In this document: positions 8,947 through 18,307 of the stretch, piece after piece
How the letters are laid out: each line of letters starts with the position of its first letter
Numbering within the stretch: position 1 is the stretch's first letter
Assembly (NCBI RefSeq): GCF_900302455.1
Contig: NZ_ONZG01000011.1
Location: 1 to 64,000 of the forward strand
DNA from: Falsiruegeria mediterranea M17
Lineage (GTDB): Bacteria; Pseudomonadota; Alphaproteobacteria; Rhodobacterales; Rhodobacteraceae
DNA length: 64,000 nt
Direction of reading: 5' to 3'
Notes under the pieces: model-generated
The model's input: the letters and a program-made list of their open reading frames with translations, nothing else
Told to the model about the DNA's origin: nothing
The model's database searches: none
Program-made: the position numbers and the translations under genes

Positions 8947-10884
8947 TTACCTCAACGCGCCATCAGATTTCAGCTTGGCGGCCTTTTCGGCGTCGTACCA
9001 CCAGAAGTCCAGCACGCCGACCGCATATTCCGGCAGGTTCTCGGGATGATCATACTGGTCCCAATAGGCGACCCAGCTTTTGTCGTTATACCAGACCGGC
9101 ACCATAATCCGCTCGTATCGCAGCGCACGATCCAGGGCTTGCAGTGCGGCGGCTTCTTCTTCTTTGGTCGTGGTCACCAGAGAGCGCTCGATGATCGCAT
9201 CCACCAGCGGGCTGGCCAGACCGGCTGGGTTGAACAGGCTGAATTCGGCCTCGCCCGAACCATACATCTGCATCAGCCCAGTGCCCGCCGACAAAAACGC
9301 GCGGTAGTTGTCAAAGACGATGTCATAGTCCCGGTCGCGGTTGCGCAGGGTATATTGCGCCGAGTCGACCTTGTCGGGGCGCGCATCGACCCCCATCGCG
9401 ACCAGGTTCTTGGCAAAACCATCAATCACAGCGGTCAGGGTTGGCGACGACGATGACGGATAAGGAATTTCAAGCACCAGCTTTTCGCCTGCCGCATTGC
9501 GGCGCATGCCATCATCGCCAACGGCCCAACCGGCCTCGTCCAGAAGTTTCATCGCAGTCCGCAGGTTTCGGCGGTCGTTCAGGCGTTTGGCGCGGGACTC
9601 ATGTGCGCGAACAGACGGTTCGGTCAGCATGTCAGCAGGCACCAGATCACCGAGCGATTTGAGTAGCTCCAACTCTGCCCCTTCAGGCGCGCCTTGGGCC
9701 ATATGCGGAGCGTTCTCGACAAAGGAATGACGTTGCTTGAACAGGCCGTACTGCAGCGATTCATTGGTCCATTCAAAGTTGAATGCCAGCGACAGCGCCT
9801 CGCGCACGCGCTTGTCCTGCAAAGCCGGGCGGCCAAGGTTGAACACGAACCCTGTTGGCGTCGGCGGCGTAAAGTCCGGCAGTTCTTCGCGTTTTACCCA
9901 CCCTTTGGTGACAGCTGGAAAATCGTACTCGGTCGCCCACCGTTTCGAATTCCCCTCGGCACGGAAAGTGTATTCGCCTGCCTTGAACGCCTCGAACCCG
10001 GCGGTGTCATCGGCAAAATACTCAACGCGGATGGTGTCAAAGTTAAAGCGGCCTTTGTTGATCGGCAGATCCTTACCCCAATAATCGGGGTTGCGCTTGT
10101 ATACGATGCGACGGTTTACGTTATAGCTGTCGAGCTGATACGGCCCTGAGCCGGGTGCTGCATCCAGACGCGGCTCATCCAGGCGCGCGCCGGATTCTTC
10201 GTACCATGCCTTCGGAAACACGGGCACGCCACCGGCCTGATCAATCAAAGAACGGCGAGAGATGCCCGTGGCAAAGGTGAATTTCACCGTGTGGTCATCC
10301 AATGCTTCGGCCGACAGGATGCGTTTCTTGACCGCTTGCGCGTAAGACGGCAGCCCCTGTTCCAGGAACAGGTTGTGACTGAACACCACGTCATGCGCAG
10401 TCACCGGCGAGCCATCGGCAAACCGCGCTTCGGGACGCATGTAGAAGATGACCCAGGTTTTGCCCTCGTCATATTCCAACCTCTCGGCCAGCAGGCCATA
10501 GCTTTCGCCAATCTGATCCGCTGGCAGGCTGCCCCCGGTGGCCGGCATCTCACCCAACAGACTTTCGTAGACCATCCAGGAGTATCGCCCCGCCCGACCT
10601 TTGCGGCTGTAGGGGTTCATCGAATCGAAGGTTCCGGGCGCGGAAACCGCGATCTCGCCCCCCTTTGGCGCGTCGGGATTCACATAGTCGAAATGCTCGA
10701 AATCAGCCGGATAGGTCAAATCACCAAAAAACGAATAGCCGTGGCTTTCAATGATCTTTTCATCTTCGGCCCTTGCCAAGCCGGTTGCAGCAAGCACCAA
10801 GCCGATGGACAATCCGATCGCCCCCAGCACCTTTGGCCGAATATCCATCTGGCGGGTTCGGGTCGCGACGCGGGGCGATGTCAT
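8947..10884 (-). CDS. yejA: Periplasmic peptide-binding protein, family 5 (YejA)
   Basis: 645-residue extracytoplasmic solute-binding protein that delivers peptides to YejBE. The N-terminus is basic and is followed by a hydrophobic segment GAIGLSIGLVLAATGLARAE, with probable signal-peptidase cleavage near residue 39. The family-5 signature region is near residues 85-130 (MNPYSRKGRAG and LAERLEYDEG). The ATG at 10884 is preceded by GGAGG about 10 bases upstream, which supports this start although an ATG at 10848 would also keep the signal peptide. It is the first gene of yejABEF. Confidence 0.92.
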   Translation of the reverse strand: MTSPRVATRTRQMDIRPKVLGAIGLSIGLVLAATGLARAEDEKIIESHGYSFFGDLTYPADFEHFDYVNPDAPKGGEIAVSAPGTFDSMNPYSRKGRAGRYSWMVYESLLGEMPATGGSLPADQIGESYGLLAERLEYDEGKTWVIFYMRPEARFADGSPVTAHDVVFSHNLFLEQGLPSYAQAVKKRILSAEALDDHTVKFTFATGISRRSLIDQAGGVPVFPKAWYEESGARLDEPRLDAAPGSGPYQLDSYNVNRRIVYKRNPDYWGKDLPINKGRFNFDTIRVEYFADDTAGFEAFKAGEYTFRAEGNSKRWATEYDFPAVTKGWVKREELPDFTPPTPTGFVFNLGRPALQDKRVREALSLAFNFEWTNESLQYGLFKQRHSFVENAPHMAQGAPEGAELELLKSLGDLVPADMLTEPSVRAHESRAKRLNDRRNLRTAMKLLDEAGWAVGDDGMRRNAAGEKLVLEIPYPSSSSPTLTAVIDGFAKNLVAMGVDARPDKVDSAQYTLRNRDRDYDIVFDNYRAFLSAGTGLMQMYGSGEAEFSLFNPAGLASPLVDAIIERSLVTTTKEEEAAALQALDRALRYERIMVPVWYNDKSWVAYWDQYDHPENLPEYAVGVLDFWWYDAEKAAKLKSDGALR

Positions 10885-11051
10885 CAGGCTCTACCTCCGT
10901 ATGGGTCTGTTTGTCTCTGACGAAACATAGACCAATTTTTGTTGTTGCCAGCTAAAGGTCCAGCGGGGCGAGATTCAAGTTTAGAATGCGTGAACGCATT
11001 GTGAAGACAGGTTCATGTGGCAGGAAATTGCAGATTTCGCCTTCTGAAACG

Positions 11052-11080
11052 AAAAAACCGCCACCCAAGGGGCAGCGGCT
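11052..11080 (-). terminator. Intrinsic terminator of the cytochrome c gene
   Basis: Read on the minus strand, the stem CCGC-TG-CCC / GGG-TG-GCGG is followed by six T residues. It lies about 25 bases past the stop of the cytochrome gene and ends that transcript. Confidence 0.8.
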
Positions 11081-11105
11081 TTCAAATTCTCAAGATGCGT
11101 GGCGC

Positions 11106-11612
11106 TTAGTTGTCCAGGCTATCCAAGTAAGCGATCAGGTTGACCCGATCCTTTTGCTTTTTCAGGCCCGAGAAGCTCATCGAGGTGCCCGAAACATCGG
11201 CGCTCGGCTTCAGCAGGAAGGCGTCCAGCGCCTCGGGGGTCCAATCGCCACCTTTGGCTTGCATCGGGCCGGAGTAGCCAAAACCGGCTTCGGATGCTAC
11301 TGCACGGCCAACAACGCCATAGAGGCTTGGGCCGGTGCTGTTTGCGCCAGCTTCCAGCTTGTGGCAGGCCGAGCATTTCTTGAATACTTTGGCGCCCTTG
11401 CTCACGTCGGCGGCCATCATCAACTCGTCAAAGCTGACTTCTTCGCCCGTGCTGATCTCTTCGGCAGGCTGCTCGGTCTCGATCACATACGAGGCTTCAC
11501 CGTGGCCGCCTACGTTATAGATCATCATAGCGGCCCATTTGCCAAGAAGAAGCACCAGGAAGGCGCCAAGCAGGCCGGCTGCGGCCTTGGTAACTGTCAT
11601 CGTGTCGAACAT
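11106..11612 (-). CDS. Membrane-anchored c-type cytochrome (cytochrome c-y/c552 type)
   Basis: Electron carrier tethered to the inner membrane, facing the periplasm. An uncleaved hydrophobic anchor (about residues 8-33) is followed by an acidic linker and one cytochrome c domain. The heme site is CSACH (residues 80-84 from this start), and the probable axial Met lies in GTSMSFSGL near residue 145. The size and anchor-linker-heme order match Rhodobacter CycY, which passes electrons from the bc1 complex to cbb3 oxidase or the reaction centre. I chose the ATG at 11612 (MFDTMTVTK); another ATG at 11627 would add five residues. It stands alone with its own terminator. Confidence 0.88.
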   Translation of the reverse strand: MFDTMTVTKAAAGLLGAFLVLLLGKWAAMMIYNVGGHGEASYVIETEQPAEEISTGEEVSFDELMMAADVSKGAKVFKKCSACHKLEAGANSTGPSLYGVVGRAVASEAGFGYSGPMQAKGGDWTPEALDAFLLKPSADVSGTSMSFSGLKKQKDRVNLIAYLDSLDN

Positions 11613-11732
11613 TGATCGCGAGTCCATTTCAGCTGTCTGGGCGGGTGTCTAAGGCTTCCCCTTGCAAGAGGCAAGGTATAGACACCGCGACTAAACGCCC
11701 AATTCAAGAACTTGTTGCACGGAAACCGACAA

Positions 11733-12566
11733 ATGACCAACCGCATTGCCTTTCAGGGAGAGCCCGGCGCTTACAGCCACGAGGCTTGCCGCGACGCCCG
11801 CCCCGATATGGAGGCGCTGCCGTGTCGCACGTTCGAAGACGTGATCGACGCCGTTCGGACAGGCGAGGCCGACCTGGCCATGTTGCCCGTCGAGAACACC
11901 ACCTATGGTCGGGTGGCCGACATTCACCGTCTGCTGCCGCACAGCGGATTGCACATCATTGATGAAGCATTTGTACGCGTTCACATCAATTTGCTGGCAG
12001 TTCCGGGTGCAAATCTTTCCGACGTGACCGAGGCACATTCGCATCTGGTGCTGTTGCCGCAGTGCGAAAAGTTTCTGCGGGAAAACAACATCCGTGGCCG
12101 GGTCAGCCCCGACAATGCCCGCGCTGCGCGCGAGGTGGCCGAAGCAGGCGACATCCATTCCGCCGCTTTGGCCAGCGAACTGGCAGGCGAGATCTATGGG
12201 TTGGATGTTTTGGCACGCCATGTCGAAGATCATGGAGACAACACCACCCGGTTCCTGGTCATGTCGCCCGAAGCCGACGAATCACGTCGTGGCGATCAAG
12301 GCATGATCACCAGCTTTGTCTTTCAGGTCCGCAACATCCCGGCGGCGCTGTACAAGGCGATGGGTGGATTTGCGACCAATGGTGTCAACATGATCAAGCT
12401 GGAAAGCTATATGGTTGGCGGTCGCTTTACCGCGACCCAGTTCTACGCCGACATCGAGGGACACCCAGACGATGCCAATGTCCGTCTTGCCATGGACGAG
12501 TTGGGATATTTCACCACCAACGTCGAAGTTCTGGGCGTCTATCCGGCTGCACGCAAACGTCACTGA
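11733..12566 (+). CDS. pheA: Prephenate dehydratase
   Basis: Converts prephenate to phenylpyruvate in phenylalanine synthesis. The 277-residue protein has the periplasmic-binding-like catalytic domain with the active-site motif NTTRFLVM near residue 170. A C-terminal ACT domain follows (PAALYKAMGGFATNGVNM and KLESYM), where phenylalanine normally binds for feedback inhibition. There is no chorismate mutase domain, so it is the monofunctional type. I chose the ATG at 11733 (MTNRIAFQG); an upstream TTG at 11712 is less likely. Its 3' end overlaps the converging DMT exporter gene by 7 bases. Confidence 0.93.
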   Translation: MTNRIAFQGEPGAYSHEACRDARPDMEALPCRTFEDVIDAVRTGEADLAMLPVENTTYGRVADIHRLLPHSGLHIIDEAFVRVHINLLAVPGANLSDVTEAHSHLVLLPQCEKFLRENNIRGRVSPDNARAAREVAEAGDIHSAALASELAGEIYGLDVLARHVEDHGDNTTRFLVMSPEADESRRGDQGMITSFVFQVRNIPAALYKAMGGFATNGVNMIKLESYMVGGRFTATQFYADIEGHPDDANVRLAMDELGYFTTNVEVLGVYPAARKRH

Positions 12567-13426
12567 TCCCCCGATGCCTGGATCAGCAATACGCCCCCTA
12601 CTATGATCAACCCCGCGCCGAGCAACACGCCCGGCCCGGGAACCTCGGAAAATGCGACCACCCCCAGCAGGGCGGCAAAGACCAGCCATGTATAGTCCAC
12701 CGGTCCCAGAACCGAGACGGGGGCCAGCCTGTACCCTCGGATGACACAATATTGGGCCGAGATCGCCAAGGGCCCAAGCGCACAGCACGATACAAACTGC
12801 CCCAAGCTCATTGAGGTCCACGATAAAATCGCGGGGATCGCCATCAACCAGACGCCAAAAAAATTGACGTAAAGCAGGACCGTGAGCGGCGCCTCACTTT
12901 GGGACAACCTGCGGATCAACAAAGCTTCAAGCGCCAGTAGGATGGCCCCGGCCAGCGCAATTGCCGATGGCCACATCGTGCTGCCGCCCTGAAATGCGCC
13001 CCGTGCTTGAACAACCAAACCCGCCCCAAGCGTCGAAACAGCGACCGCAGCCCAATGACCAAGCGAAACGTGTTCCTTCAAAACCAACGCGCCAAGAACA
13101 ACCACAATCACCACGTTCAGCAACCCGATGGCGGTGGCGTCCATGATCGGCATCATTGCGGACGACTGAATGACCGCGACCCCGGCCGAGCACCCCAGCA
13201 CTGCGCGAAACAAATGGTTAGCTGGTTGACGGCTTTGAAACCGACGCAGGGATCCTCCCGAGCGCGCAAGCATCACAACCGTTGCAAACCCGCCCAGGTA
13301 TCTCAACCAAACGATCTGAAACGACGAAATTGCCCCGCCAGAAAACTTGGCCGACGCATAGACCAGTGTGAAAAGCACCGTGCCTGCCAGAACCCAACCC
13401 ACCGCTACAGCCGTATTGGTAACCAT
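12560..13426 (-). CDS. EamA/DMT family transporter
   Basis: 288-residue integral membrane protein of the drug/metabolite transporter superfamily with ten predicted helices in two EamA repeats. The first half begins VGWVLAGTVLFTLVYASAKF and contains the typical WLRYLGG segment. The second half ends with a glycine-rich helix (LGAGLIIVGGVLLIQA). The substrate cannot be told from the sequence. It is divergent from a LysR-type regulator whose start is about 90 bases away. That spacing is typical of a regulator and its exporter target, so local control is likely. Confidence 0.85.
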   Translation of the reverse strand: MVTNTAVAVGWVLAGTVLFTLVYASAKFSGGAISSFQIVWLRYLGGFATVVMLARSGGSLRRFQSRQPANHLFRAVLGCSAGVAVIQSSAMMPIMDATAIGLLNVVIVVVLGALVLKEHVSLGHWAAVAVSTLGAGLVVQARGAFQGGSTMWPSAIALAGAILLALEALLIRRLSQSEAPLTVLLYVNFFGVWLMAIPAILSWTSMSLGQFVSCCALGPLAISAQYCVIRGYRLAPVSVLGPVDYTWLVFAALLGVVAFSEVPGPGVLLGAGLIIVGGVLLIQASGDQ

Positions 13427-13516
13427 CCCTGAAACTCCTTGAAATTTTCAGAAACGATGCCTCCAATCGTGCGATAAAAACAAAGCAATGAAATTCACAC
13501 CAATTGAGATTTTTTG

Positions 13517-14374
13517 ATGCAAACCCAGATCTCACTGAACGCTGTGCGCGTTTTTGCGATCACCGTGCGGCACATGAGTGTAACGAATGCGGCAGCCGAG
13601 CTGAACGTGTCACCTGGTGCGGTCAGCCATCAGATCAAAGCGTTGGAAGGTGCGCTTGGAGTGCAACTCTTCTTGCGCAGCAACAACGCCCTGTCCCTGA
13701 CGCCTGATGGCGCGCGCTTTGCCAATGGAATTCAACCGGGCTTGGATTTACTGGACCAATCCATTCACTCTGCGACGCGCGGCGCCAACGAATTGAACCT
13801 GAATGTGTCCTTGACGCTGGCCATGCGATGGCTGGTGCCGCGTCTTGAGCGGTTCAAGGCACGTCATCCAAGGGCGCGCATTCGCATCGAAACGCATTCT
13901 GGCGAAGTGCCGCCTGATAGCGCATCTGCTGATATCACCATTTGCTATTGCAGAGGGGTGCCTGATGAAAAAGCCGATGTCTTGATGTTGGATTGCAGTC
14001 AACCGCTGGTGTCGCCGACCCTATTGGACCGCTTGGGTTCTGACCTCTCAAGCATCCCCGCGCTGCAATGCGCCAAGGACAATTGGGATTGGCACGAATG
14101 GCAAGCAGCGGCGGGCTTGGCGGATCAGCAGTTGAGCTTTGATGCACGATTCGATCTCGACGATGCAGCCGTCCGAGCCGCAGTTGCCGGGATGGGAATG
14201 GTTCTGTCCCCCCTGTTCATGGTGCAGGACGACATAAACTCAGGTCGTTTGGTTCCCTTGCCCGGGGTTCCCGCAGTGCCGTTGGGGCACTATGGCATCC
14301 AACTTGGTCCGCGCGACACGGGACTGCGCAATCAGTTTTGCGATTGGCTGGGCCGAGAAGCCGGCAAAGCGTAA
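13517..14374 (+). CDS. LysR-family transcriptional regulator (GcvA-like)
   Basis: 285 residues with an N-terminal winged helix-turn-helix (VTNAAAELNVSPGAVSHQIK, about residues 22-41) and a C-terminal substrate-binding effector domain. The segment SPGAVSHQIKALE and overall spacing resemble the GcvA subgroup. I chose the ATG at 13517 over a TTG directly before it. The gene diverges from the DMT transporter at 12560-13426, its most likely target. Its stop lies 3 bases from the converging SRPBCC gene. The effector is unknown. Confidence 0.85.
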   Translation: MQTQISLNAVRVFAITVRHMSVTNAAAELNVSPGAVSHQIKALEGALGVQLFLRSNNALSLTPDGARFANGIQPGLDLLDQSIHSATRGANELNLNVSLTLAMRWLVPRLERFKARHPRARIRIETHSGEVPPDSASADITICYCRGVPDEKADVLMLDCSQPLVSPTLLDRLGSDLSSIPALQCAKDNWDWHEWQAAAGLADQQLSFDARFDLDDAAVRAAVAGMGMVLSPLFMVQDDINSGRLVPLPGVPAVPLGHYGIQLGPRDTGLRNQFCDWLGREAGKA

Positions 14375-14376
14375 GA

Positions 14377-14844
14377 TCACGCCAAACGGGACTGTCGCCG
14401 CTCGATCTCTTTCGCCATATCTGCAAGTCGCAGTTTGAACTTTTTGTTCAGGCTGTTACGGGCAAGCTTCAGCGACTGCAAAAACAATCGGGCGGCCAAA
14501 GTGTTGGCCGAGAGTTTTATGTCGATGCTCAATCTGGTCCGGCGTGGGGACAGGGCCAACAGCTCGATAACGCAGTCGCCGTTGATGCCCTTGCTGCGGG
14601 AATCGAACCGCATAAGCGATGGTTCCACAAACTCTGCCAAGGTAATGTGCATATCGCGAGGTTTGCCACGCAAAGAGAACGTGGTGTCCCATGCCAGTCC
14701 TGGCGCAATTGGATTCACGCTCCCAACACGTCGAACCTCGATCCCCCGGCGAATTGCCGAACGTTCGAAGCTCTCGAATTCCGAAACCGAAGCAAAGACG
14801 TTCCCGATCGGCGCTTCGATATCTTCCTTACCCGAAAACTGCAT
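14377..14844 (-). CDS. SRPBCC family protein
   Basis: The 155-residue protein begins MQFSGKEDIEAPIGNVFAS, which is the usual first strand of a START/SRPBCC lipid-binding-like fold. The domain covers nearly the whole chain and ends in a basic helix (residues about 120-155). The open frame extends further upstream, but that part is out of character, so I start at 14844. It lies 35 bases downstream of nudC on the same strand and is probably co-transcribed. No catalytic residues are evident, and the ligand is unknown. Confidence 0.72.
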   Translation of the reverse strand: MQFSGKEDIEAPIGNVFASVSEFESFERSAIRRGIEVRRVGSVNPIAPGLAWDTTFSLRGKPRDMHITLAEFVEPSLMRFDSRSKGINGDCVIELLALSPRRTRLSIDIKLSANTLAARLFLQSLKLARNSLNKKFKLRLADMAKEIERRQSRLA

Positions 14845-14879
14845 GTCGCCCCATTGATCCTCTTTGGTAAGTTGTCGTC

Positions 14880-15863
14880 TTAATCCAGCGTATCTGCAAG
14901 CCAGTTTTCCAAAAGGAAATGCGCAATAGCCCCTTCGCGAGCCGGTAGAATCTCGGGGTGCTCCCCCGCGAACGCCCGCATCATGTCCTGGCGTGTAACC
15001 CAAATTGCATCTTCAATCTCGATCGGATCGATCTCGATCTCATGTGAAAGTGCCTCTCCGGCACAGCCAAACATCAGAGACGACGGGAACGGCCAAGGTT
15101 GGCTGGACAGGTAGTCGACCTGCCCAACTTTCACGCCAGCCTCTTCCATGACTTCGCGTCGCACGGCGGCTTCCAGTGTTTCGCCAGGCTCCACAAAACC
15201 TGCTAGGAGCGAATACATCCCTTCGGGCCATCCCGGCGAGCGCCCCATCAGCACCGAATCCCCGTGGGTAATCAACATGATCACGACCGGATCGGTGCGC
15301 GGAAAATGCTGCGCGCCGCAAGCGTCGCAAGAGCGCTGCCACCCGGCTTGCACAATCTCGCTCGGAGCACCGCAGCGGGCGCAAAACTGATGAGTTTCAT
15401 GCCAACCGATCACTGCCTTGGCTGTGGCCGCCAGCTCGGCATCGCGCGGCGACAATCGGGTCATGATCCGGCGCAACTCGGCAAAAACGTGCCCTGGCGG
15501 GCAGTCTGGATGCTGCTGCTCGGTGCGATCCACAAATGCGCCAACCGAGCTGATGTCCTGCCCCACCGGCTCCCAGCCCGAGATATCAAGCGCAAAGCTG
15601 GGGGCCCCATCATCTTCGAACCCCAAAAAGATTATTTCCTCAGCAGCAGTCTGATACCCGGCCTTCAAAATCGGATGCGCCATCGTCACCCACGAAAGCT
15701 TGTCCAGCCGGTCACCGTGGACCATCACCTTTCCCCGCCACAGAAGTATGCAGGCCGCCTGTGGGTGTTGCCTCGCTTCGGTCAGCGCGACAGCGTCATT
15801 TCGGATATGTGCGGCCCGATTCAATCCCGACCCGCCAAATGTAACCTGCTCTGCCCGCTTCAC
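14880..15863 (-). CDS. nudC: NAD(+) diphosphatase NudC (Nudix; mRNA decapping)
   Basis: Hydrolyses NADH/NAD(+) to NMN and AMP, and in E. coli removes the NAD cap of RNA. The 327-residue protein has a NudC N-terminal domain and a zinc ribbon (CARCGAP ... CDACGAQHFPRTDP, about residues 160-185). A Nudix box follows (GFVEPGETLEAAVRREVMEE, about 220-240), and then the diagnostic SQPWPFPSSLM motif that separates NADH pyrophosphatases from other Nudix enzymes. The start at 15863 is the first ATG. The SRPBCC gene follows on the same strand. Confidence 0.93.
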   Translation of the reverse strand: MKRAEQVTFGGSGLNRAAHIRNDAVALTEARQHPQAACILLWRGKVMVHGDRLDKLSWVTMAHPILKAGYQTAAEEIIFLGFEDDGAPSFALDISGWEPVGQDISSVGAFVDRTEQQHPDCPPGHVFAELRRIMTRLSPRDAELAATAKAVIGWHETHQFCARCGAPSEIVQAGWQRSCDACGAQHFPRTDPVVIMLITHGDSVLMGRSPGWPEGMYSLLAGFVEPGETLEAAVRREVMEEAGVKVGQVDYLSSQPWPFPSSLMFGCAGEALSHEIEIDPIEIEDAIWVTRQDMMRAFAGEHPEILPAREGAIAHFLLENWLADTLD

Positions 15864-16078
15864 GTTGCGCCTCCCGTTCCCTTGACCAGAACTTCTTAAA
15901 CCCTTGAGCGTCTACCACAACCCGCTTGACGGAATATGACCTGAGCACCCACAATTGACGCAACTTAGGGTCACATCTGACACAAATTGAAAGCTACTAA
16001 GTCCTTGTAAAGGATTTACATTTCTGAGCTCTGATAGAAACAACAACTTTAACGCGAAAAAACTCAACATTGGACGAA

Positions 16079-17986
16079 ATGACACCAAGACAAAGCTCTT
16101 CGCCTATTGGGATGGATGTCTGCCCAGCCGGTCAAACGGCAAAGTTGCGTCTTCTGGCGACCAGTGACCTGCACATGAATCTGTCCAGTTTTGACTATTA
16201 CGCGGACCGACCTGACCCGTCGGTTGGAATGACCCGCATTGCAAGCCTGATCCGCGCCGCGCGCCGGAGTGCAGAAGGGGCACTCGTAGTGCTTGTCGAC
16301 AACGGCGACAGCATGCAAGGCACGCCAATCGGTGATCTCGCCGCCCAAGATACGTCACAACGACATCCCCTGATGGCGGCATTCGAAGCGCTGCATTATG
16401 ATGCAATCGGCTTGGGAAACCACGACTTCAATTTCGGCCTGGACACCCTGCGGCGAATTTTGGACGACGCCCAATGCCCGGTGGTATGTTCTAACGTGAG
16501 CGCCATTGATGGCACCCAGTTGAACTGGCGGCCCAATATCATCCTTGAACGCACGATCAAGGCAAACGGTCGGGACTGGCCGATCCGTATTGGCGTTTTA
16601 TCCGTGTTGCCGCCCCAGACTTTGGCTTGGGACACACATCACCTGCGCGATCGTGTTCGCATTTCGGACATTGTGTCGACCGCAAGTGAGACAGCGCAGG
16701 GCCTAAGGCGGCAGGGCTGCGATCTGGTCATTGCGCTGGCCCACACCGGTCTGGCGACGGGCCCTTATTTACCGAATGCCGAAAACGCTGCCATAGCACT
16801 TGCCGAGGTGGCCGATGTTGATGCCTTGATCACGGGGCACACGCACCTGCACCTTCCTGGCGCCGCACACAACGGACTGGCCAATGTCGACGCGAATGCG
16901 GGAACGATCCATGGTAAACCGGCGATCATGCCGGGTTCGGCGGGCTCTCACCTGGGCCAGATTGATCTGAATGTGACATCTGATGGCCAAGGCGGTTGGA
17001 CGGTTACGTCGCAGCACAGTAAACTGCTGTCAATTTCCCGGCCAGCATCCCCAAGCACACTGAAATCGCTCGTGGATGAAGACCCCGAACTGCAGCAGTT
17101 GTTTCGCCCGCATCATCTGCAGACCCGTCAGGGCATGCAAGAGCCGGTTGGGGCAACCGAACACCCCTTGCACAGTTTCTTCTCGTTCTTTGCTCCGGAT
17201 CGCGGATTAGCTTTGGTTGCCGCCGCGCAAGCCGCAGCCTTGCGAGAGTATCAGCCTTCGACAGCAGCCCGGGAATTGCCGGTGCTGTCAGCGGCTGCGC
17301 CGTCCAAATTCGGCGGACGGGCCGGGCCGCTCAGATACACCGATGTGCCTGCTGGCGTTGTGTCGATGCGGCATGTCGCAGATCTTCATGTGTTCCCAAA
17401 TGAACTCAGCGCCGTGATCGCGACCGGCAAGCAAATTCGGGAATGGCTGGAGATGTCAGCAAGCGTTTTCAACCAAATTTCCCCCGGCACCTCACACATT
17501 CCCCTGCGGAACGGCGAGCATCCCGGTCACAACTTTGATGTCCTTCACGGGTTGACGTACCAGGTTGATCTGACGCCCCCCGCCCGGTTCGATCTGCTCG
17601 GAACGCTTCTGAATCCGGATCATCGCCGCATTCGAAACCTGCGCCACCATGACCGCCCGGTTGAAGACGAACAAAAGTTCGCTGTGGCTTTGACGAACTA
17701 CCGCGCAAATGGGGGCGGCAACTTTGCAGCGCTCAACGATGTCGAACCGATTCCGGTGCCGTCCCATCGAATTCAGCAGTTGGTCCGCGACTATGTGACG
17801 AACAAGTTGCCGCCAGAACGGCAATTCGCAGGGTCCTGCTGGCGGTTGGCAAGTGTCCCGAACACCCGAGTTCTTGAGCTCACCGGCCCTGCCGCACGAC
17901 GCCATTTGCATGAACTCCCCTCAGGGCTGGCCAAAGACCTTGGGTTAAACGACGAGGGCTTCTTGCAACTTTCCATCGCCCTGTGA
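16079..17986 (+). CDS. 2',3'-cyclic-nucleotide phosphodiesterase/nucleotidase (CpdB-like), no signal peptide
   Basis: Two-domain metallophosphoesterase of 635 residues. The N-terminal domain has all family motifs: ATSDLHMNL (D-x-H), DNGDSMQGTP, GLGNHDFNFG and GHTHLHLPG. The C-terminal domain carries the 5'-nucleotidase substrate-binding part with NYRANGGGNF. CpdB and UshA are normally exported to the periplasm, but here the catalytic motif starts near residue 25 with no hydrophobic segment before it. Either the enzyme is cytoplasmic or the true start is missed; no upstream in-frame leader is evident. I chose the ATG at 16079 over a TTG at 16070. Confidence 0.82.
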   Translation: MTPRQSSSPIGMDVCPAGQTAKLRLLATSDLHMNLSSFDYYADRPDPSVGMTRIASLIRAARRSAEGALVVLVDNGDSMQGTPIGDLAAQDTSQRHPLMAAFEALHYDAIGLGNHDFNFGLDTLRRILDDAQCPVVCSNVSAIDGTQLNWRPNIILERTIKANGRDWPIRIGVLSVLPPQTLAWDTHHLRDRVRISDIVSTASETAQGLRRQGCDLVIALAHTGLATGPYLPNAENAAIALAEVADVDALITGHTHLHLPGAAHNGLANVDANAGTIHGKPAIMPGSAGSHLGQIDLNVTSDGQGGWTVTSQHSKLLSISRPASPSTLKSLVDEDPELQQLFRPHHLQTRQGMQEPVGATEHPLHSFFSFFAPDRGLALVAAAQAAALREYQPSTAARELPVLSAAAPSKFGGRAGPLRYTDVPAGVVSMRHVADLHVFPNELSAVIATGKQIREWLEMSASVFNQISPGTSHIPLRNGEHPGHNFDVLHGLTYQVDLTPPARFDLLGTLLNPDHRRIRNLRHHDRPVEDEQKFAVALTNYRANGGGNFAALNDVEPIPVPSHRIQQLVRDYVTNKLPPERQFAGSCWRLASVPNTRVLELTGPAARRHLHELPSGLAKDLGLNDEGFLQLSIAL

Positions 17987-17994
17987 CCGGTGGC

Positions 17995-18023
17995 TTGTCA
18001 TTTCTTACGCCAGCCCCTATATC
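17995..18023 (+). promoter_or_regulatory. Promoter of the 4.5S RNA gene
   Basis: TTGTCA at 17995-18000 and TATATC at 18018-18023 are separated by exactly 17 bases. They place a transcription start within a few bases of the 4.5S RNA 5' end at 18028. Confidence 0.65.
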
Positions 18024-18027
18024 GGCG

Positions 18028-18125
18028 GTGAGAGGTTGGCGCGGGCGAGCGCCTCGCCAACCTGGTCAGGTCCGGAAGGAAGCAGCCACAACGAGCCCCG
18101 CTTGGGTCGATGTCCAACCTCTCAC
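18028..18125 (+). ncRNA. ffs: 4.5S RNA of the signal recognition particle
   Basis: The 98-base segment folds into one long hairpin. The ends GTGAGAGGTTGG and CCAACCTCTCAC are perfectly complementary. The apical part contains TCAGGTCCGGAAGGAAGCAG, the universal Ffh-binding region with the GGAA tetraloop and the symmetric and asymmetric internal loops. It guides nascent membrane proteins to the Sec translocon with Ffh. It sits between the cpdB-like gene and rsgA. Confidence 0.96.
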
Positions 18126-18176
18126 TTGATCCACCCCGGATCGCATTAATGACCACTCAGCCCAAGGAGGGACTTT

Positions 18177-18215
18177 ATGATTGTAGTTGCATCCCCTCGG
18201 GCAGAGACCGTCTGA
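18177..18215 (+). CDS. Possible 12-codon leader peptide upstream of rsgA
   Basis: An ideal Shine-Dalgarno AAGGAGG (18164-18170) sits 6 bases before an ATG that opens MIVVASPRAETV and then stops. It lies between the 4.5S RNA and rsgA. Such a strong site on a tiny frame may be a leader peptide or chance. There is no second copy to support it. Confidence 0.25.
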   Translation: MIVVASPRAETV

Positions 18216-18307
18216 ACCAAACTTTTCCCGTTTCTGTCTGACCCACTGACGCAGTCGCGCGCTTGGCCGCCACTGCGCTATGTTTGCATTCTGCAACAGG
18301 TAGACCA

